In this document: piece after piece, positions 61,989-64,000 of the stretch
Position numbering within the stretch: position 1 is the stretch's first letter
Layout: every line of letters begins with the position of its first letter
DNA from: CBDAPX01 sp965198725
Lineage (GTDB): Bacteria > Pseudomonadota > Alphaproteobacteria > Rhodobacterales > Rhodobacteraceae
Reading direction: 5' to 3'
Length of the DNA stretch: 64,000 nt
NCBI GenBank assembly: GCA_965198725.1
Contig: CBDAPX010000001.1
Span: 1,364,001 to 1,428,000, forward strand
Program-made: the position numbers and the translations under genes
Notes under the pieces: model-generated
Database searches by the model: none
Told to the model about the DNA's origin: nothing
What the model saw: only the letters and a program-made list of their open reading frames with translations

Positions 61989-62731
61989 GATGGGGTCCCT
62001 GATATGCGGTGACGATACAGATGGTCGTAATGGCCTTTGGTTCGGTCATAGACGTCGCGGGCGCGCTGCGGCATGTCCTCAAACGACACATATTTGCGCG
62101 CTTGAGGCTTCAATCCGTCCGAATTCCGAAGATTGGCGTGAAAACTTCCACCGTCCCACCAGCTGACTTCATCACGTGGTCCCGGCTCCCATGACAGCGC
62201 TTCGGGCAGAAAGGGGATGCCGACGGCATCGCAAATAGACGCTGTCACACGCGCTGGGTCTTCGAGCAAATCGTCGCTATCGATGACCGGTGGCGGACCT
62301 CCCTGGATGTCCGTCAGCAGGTCAAACAAAGCACGTTGTTCGACAAACCCAACCTCGCCTTCGTCAAAATCGGGCCATTTGTCATACATCGACGTGATGG
62401 TCTTGGCCGGGTCACGGATCAGAAAGGCGTGGGTAAAATGGCTTAGGAAATCCGGCGTCCAGATATCGGCGAGGTAATGCGGAAAATCCTTGATAAAGAC
62501 AGGCCCTGTTTCGGCGCGTGCCTGAATGTCCTTCCAGACCGTATCTCGGGTCAGCCCCGGCGTCACCTTGTCACCGGGTTTCCAACGCGGCCACAGCGGC
62601 GTTTCACCCTGATACCACGCCTCGCCAAAAGGTTCGTGCAAGCAGTCGAGGTCGCCGCGCTGTCGCATCATCCATTCAAACGCGGTCGAGGTTGAGCGCG
62701 GGACGGCCCAAAGCGCGATGATCTTATGCAT
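61985..62731 (-). CDS. Sulfotransferase-fold protein
   Basis: 248 residues from ATG 62731 (MHKIIALWAVPRSTSTAFEW). AVPRSTSTAFEWMM is the 5'-phosphosulfate loop and FLIRDPAKTITSMYDKW the 3'-phosphate motif (RDP, with the conserved Ser) of PAPS-dependent sulfotransferases. A small, soluble member of the family. In this operon (racemase-like, sulfotransferase-like, ALDH, BCCT) it could modify an imported amine or amino alcohol; some family members have lost transferase activity, so the role is open. Confidence 0.8.
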   Translation of the reverse strand: MHKIIALWAVPRSTSTAFEWMMRQRGDLDCLHEPFGEAWYQGETPLWPRWKPGDKVTPGLTRDTVWKDIQARAETGPVFIKDFPHYLADIWTPDFLSHFTHAFLIRDPAKTITSMYDKWPDFDEGEVGFVEQRALFDLLTDIQGGPPPVIDSDDLLEDPARVTASICDAVGIPFLPEALSWEPGPRDEVSWWDGGSFHANLRNSDGLKPQARKYVSFEDMPQRARDVYDRTKGHYDHLYRHRISGTPS

Positions 62732-63545
62732 GAAGGCTCTCCAACAATTGACCATGCGGCGACGTGGGGCAAAGGCCGAGCGATTTGAAAAGCCGCCAGT
62801 AAAGGGCCGTATCATGGCCAATAACCGGCTTGCCCAGCATGTCTTCCAGCGATTTCGTCAGGTGCAAGGGCCGTTGCGGCAAGCCATTTGGCCCGGTGCG
62901 AAAGTTGCACATCCCGTTGATCAGATAGGCATCGGCATCCGGTGCTTGTTCGGCAACATAGGCAAAGCTTTGCGCCGCCAGATCACCTTCAAAAATCCAA
63001 CGGCAGGCGTTCACGTCGTCTTGGCTGTTAAACCAGCCCTGATCGTGAAAATTGCCTGCCCAAAGCACATCAAACCCGGCTTCTTTCAGGAAACCAACGG
63101 TGCCCTGCCACCATTCGGGCCAATGATAGGCGGCGTTGAGCGCTACTTTTTCCACGTTCATCTCGCGCAGGGCTTCAACCATGGCATAGCCCGCCATGTG
63201 GAATTTGACGCCGTATTGATCGGACAACCGGTCGCAATGATCCCGGATCCCGTCCACGCCCAGCCCGCTGGCATGGACCCAGTTCGACCCAACCTGTCCA
63301 CAGACATCGACCCCGTTGCGGGACATGCAGTGTACGAAATCTTCGAGCATCGCGAAGTTCTGGCGCCTTTGGTCCAACCCGTGGGCATAGTCCGGGACAT
63401 GCAGCATCCAGCCATGCACACCGACCGTTTCGGGGCACATGCGCAGGAAATCAGACGGGGCCGCATCATAGTCAAACGGCGGACAGGTAAAGCCAACCTG
63501 GTGCGGAAAGAGCTTTTGCTCAGGCGTCCATTCAGAAGGCATCAT
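62724..63545 (-). CDS. Asp/Glu racemase superfamily enzyme (maleate isomerase/arylmalonate decarboxylase-like)
   Basis: 273 residues, MMPSEWTPEQKLFPHQVGFTC. The two-lobed racemase fold is indicated by paired motifs: VDVCGQVGSNWVHASGL in the first half and AYLINGMCNFRTGP in the second. Racemases and maleate isomerases carry a catalytic Cys in each half. Here the first half has Ser/Asn (GSNW) where a GCTS-type Cys is expected, and only the second keeps Cys (GMCNF), as in arylmalonate decarboxylase. The reaction cannot be named. The gene overlaps the GFA gene before it and the sulfotransferase-like gene after it. Confidence 0.7.
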   Translation of the reverse strand: MMPSEWTPEQKLFPHQVGFTCPPFDYDAAPSDFLRMCPETVGVHGWMLHVPDYAHGLDQRRQNFAMLEDFVHCMSRNGVDVCGQVGSNWVHASGLGVDGIRDHCDRLSDQYGVKFHMAGYAMVEALREMNVEKVALNAAYHWPEWWQGTVGFLKEAGFDVLWAGNFHDQGWFNSQDDVNACRWIFEGDLAAQSFAYVAEQAPDADAYLINGMCNFRTGPNGLPQRPLHLTKSLEDMLGKPVIGHDTALYWRLFKSLGLCPTSPHGQLLESLHA

Positions 63546-63916
63546 GACAGCGGCTCTGTTGTTTCGGCAGAGCCGGGATATTTGGGCAGATTGTCGTCGA
63601 CGGTGACCCAGGGCAGCTTTTCCGCGTAGTGAAAATGGGCTTTGGGATCAAATCGCGTCGGGTCATCCAGCGTCGCGGCGTAAAGATGGGATTCATCCGG
63701 CCAACCGGTGAATTGATAGGACATCTGAGCCCCGCATTTTGCGCAGAACTGGCGCGTGACTTTGCCGTTGGACGTGATCGATGCACCCATGTCGCCCTTC
63801 CAGTGCAAGGTGGCGCGGCGGCAGCTGTCGCAATGGCAATGCCCGGCCCAAAGAACCGGGCCAGCCGACTGCCATGTCACCGCGCCACAGGCGCATCGCC
63901 CGGTCAGCTCAGCCAT
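63542..63916 (-). CDS. GFA (CENP-V/glutathione-dependent formaldehyde-activating) family protein
   Basis: 124 residues from ATG 63916 (MAELTGRCACGAVTW). Zn-binding cysteines in GRCACGAVTW, GHCHCDSCRRAT and FCAKCGAQMSY, in the order and spacing of the GFA domain. Most members have no proven reaction; some bind glutathione adducts. It overlaps the upstream partial gene (ATGGCTGA) and the downstream racemase-like gene, so it belongs to the same operon, perhaps dealing with an aldehyde product. Confidence 0.88.
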   Translation of the reverse strand: MAELTGRCACGAVTWQSAGPVLWAGHCHCDSCRRATLHWKGDMGASITSNGKVTRQFCAKCGAQMSYQFTGWPDESHLYAATLDDPTRFDPKAHFHYAEKLPWVTVDDNLPKYPGSAETTEPLS

Positions 63917-64000
63917 CCACAGCCTCACGCATCCATTGCTGCAAGACACGGATCGAATGTTCAGAGTTCACGCCACCGGTGGGGTCACAGACCAGTGGCC
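63909..64000 (-). CDS. C-terminal end of a gene cut by the window edge
   Basis: The last 30 codons of a minus-strand gene entering from the right: ATGLCDPTGGVNSEHSIRV then LQQWMREAVDG and TGA at 63909-63911. The residues CDPTGGVNSEHSIRVLQ resemble the end of Asp/Glu racemase superfamily proteins like its neighbour at 62724, but this is too short for a firm call. The stop overlaps the GFA start, so it is in the same operon. Confidence 0.5.
   Translation of the reverse strand, partial: PLVCDPTGGVNSEHSIRVLQQWMREAVDG

Overview
The window looks like chromosome from a marine alphaproteobacterium of the Rhodobacterales (Roseobacter group). The evidence is the gene content and protein style: a nasTS-controlled nitrate assimilation operon, very large RTX-type secreted proteins, BCCT and Liv-type transporters, imelysin-type iron genes, ATGA start/stop overlaps and moderately high GC. 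I cannot name a species from sequence alone.

Layout. 1-4.5 kb: the end of a flavoprotein disulfide reductase-like gene, a sensor histidine kinase, tRNA-Arg(ACG), and a divergent pair made of a DJ-1/PfpI protein and a GlxA-type regulator. 4.5-22.3 kb: a decaying accessory region. It holds a 5'-truncated DUF3604 gene, two IS3-family elements without target duplications, three further transposase remnants, and an RTX locus. That locus has a giant modular RTX frame (8604-17417, +), a convergent second RTX frame (17588-19516, -), a detached RTX start module (19513-19719, -) and a leftover RTX C-terminus (19951-20087, -). Both large RTX frames are cut once by TAG. A perfect 56-bp inverted repeat (8604-8659 and 19598-19653) bounds about 11 kb. 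Flipping that segment would join the detached start module in frame to the headless giant RTX frame. This is the most striking structure in the window.

22.4-37.7 kb: an RNA methyltransferase, then nasT-nasS, an attenuator-like leader, nrtA-nrtB-fused ABC ATPase-nirB-nirD-nasA-TrpD-like-cysG. Together these import nitrate, reduce it to ammonium and make siroheme for the nitrite reductase. nasA carries a one-base frameshift near its first iron-sulfur motif. 37.8-48.7 kb: a LysR regulator divergent from a hydroxyquinol-type aromatic catabolic operon. It encodes two intradiol dioxygenases (one lacking a conserved tyrosine ligand), maleylacetate reductase, a Liv-type ABC importer and an FAD hydroxylase that is in frame with, and not separated by a stop from, the LivM permease. 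A cupin gene follows.

48.8-58.0 kb: a small exported protein, then an imelysin/di-heme protein/imelysin/DUF1513 iron-type operon on the minus strand (one imelysin frameshifted). Divergent from it is an ABC-FtsX-unknown-DUF3299 operon that resembles zinc-responsive clusters. 58.0-64.0 kb: a minus-strand operon of unknown catabolic purpose: a partial gene, a GFA protein, an Asp/Glu racemase-superfamily enzyme, a sulfotransferase-fold protein, aldehyde dehydrogenase, a BCCT transporter and a carboxymuconolactone decarboxylase-like protein.
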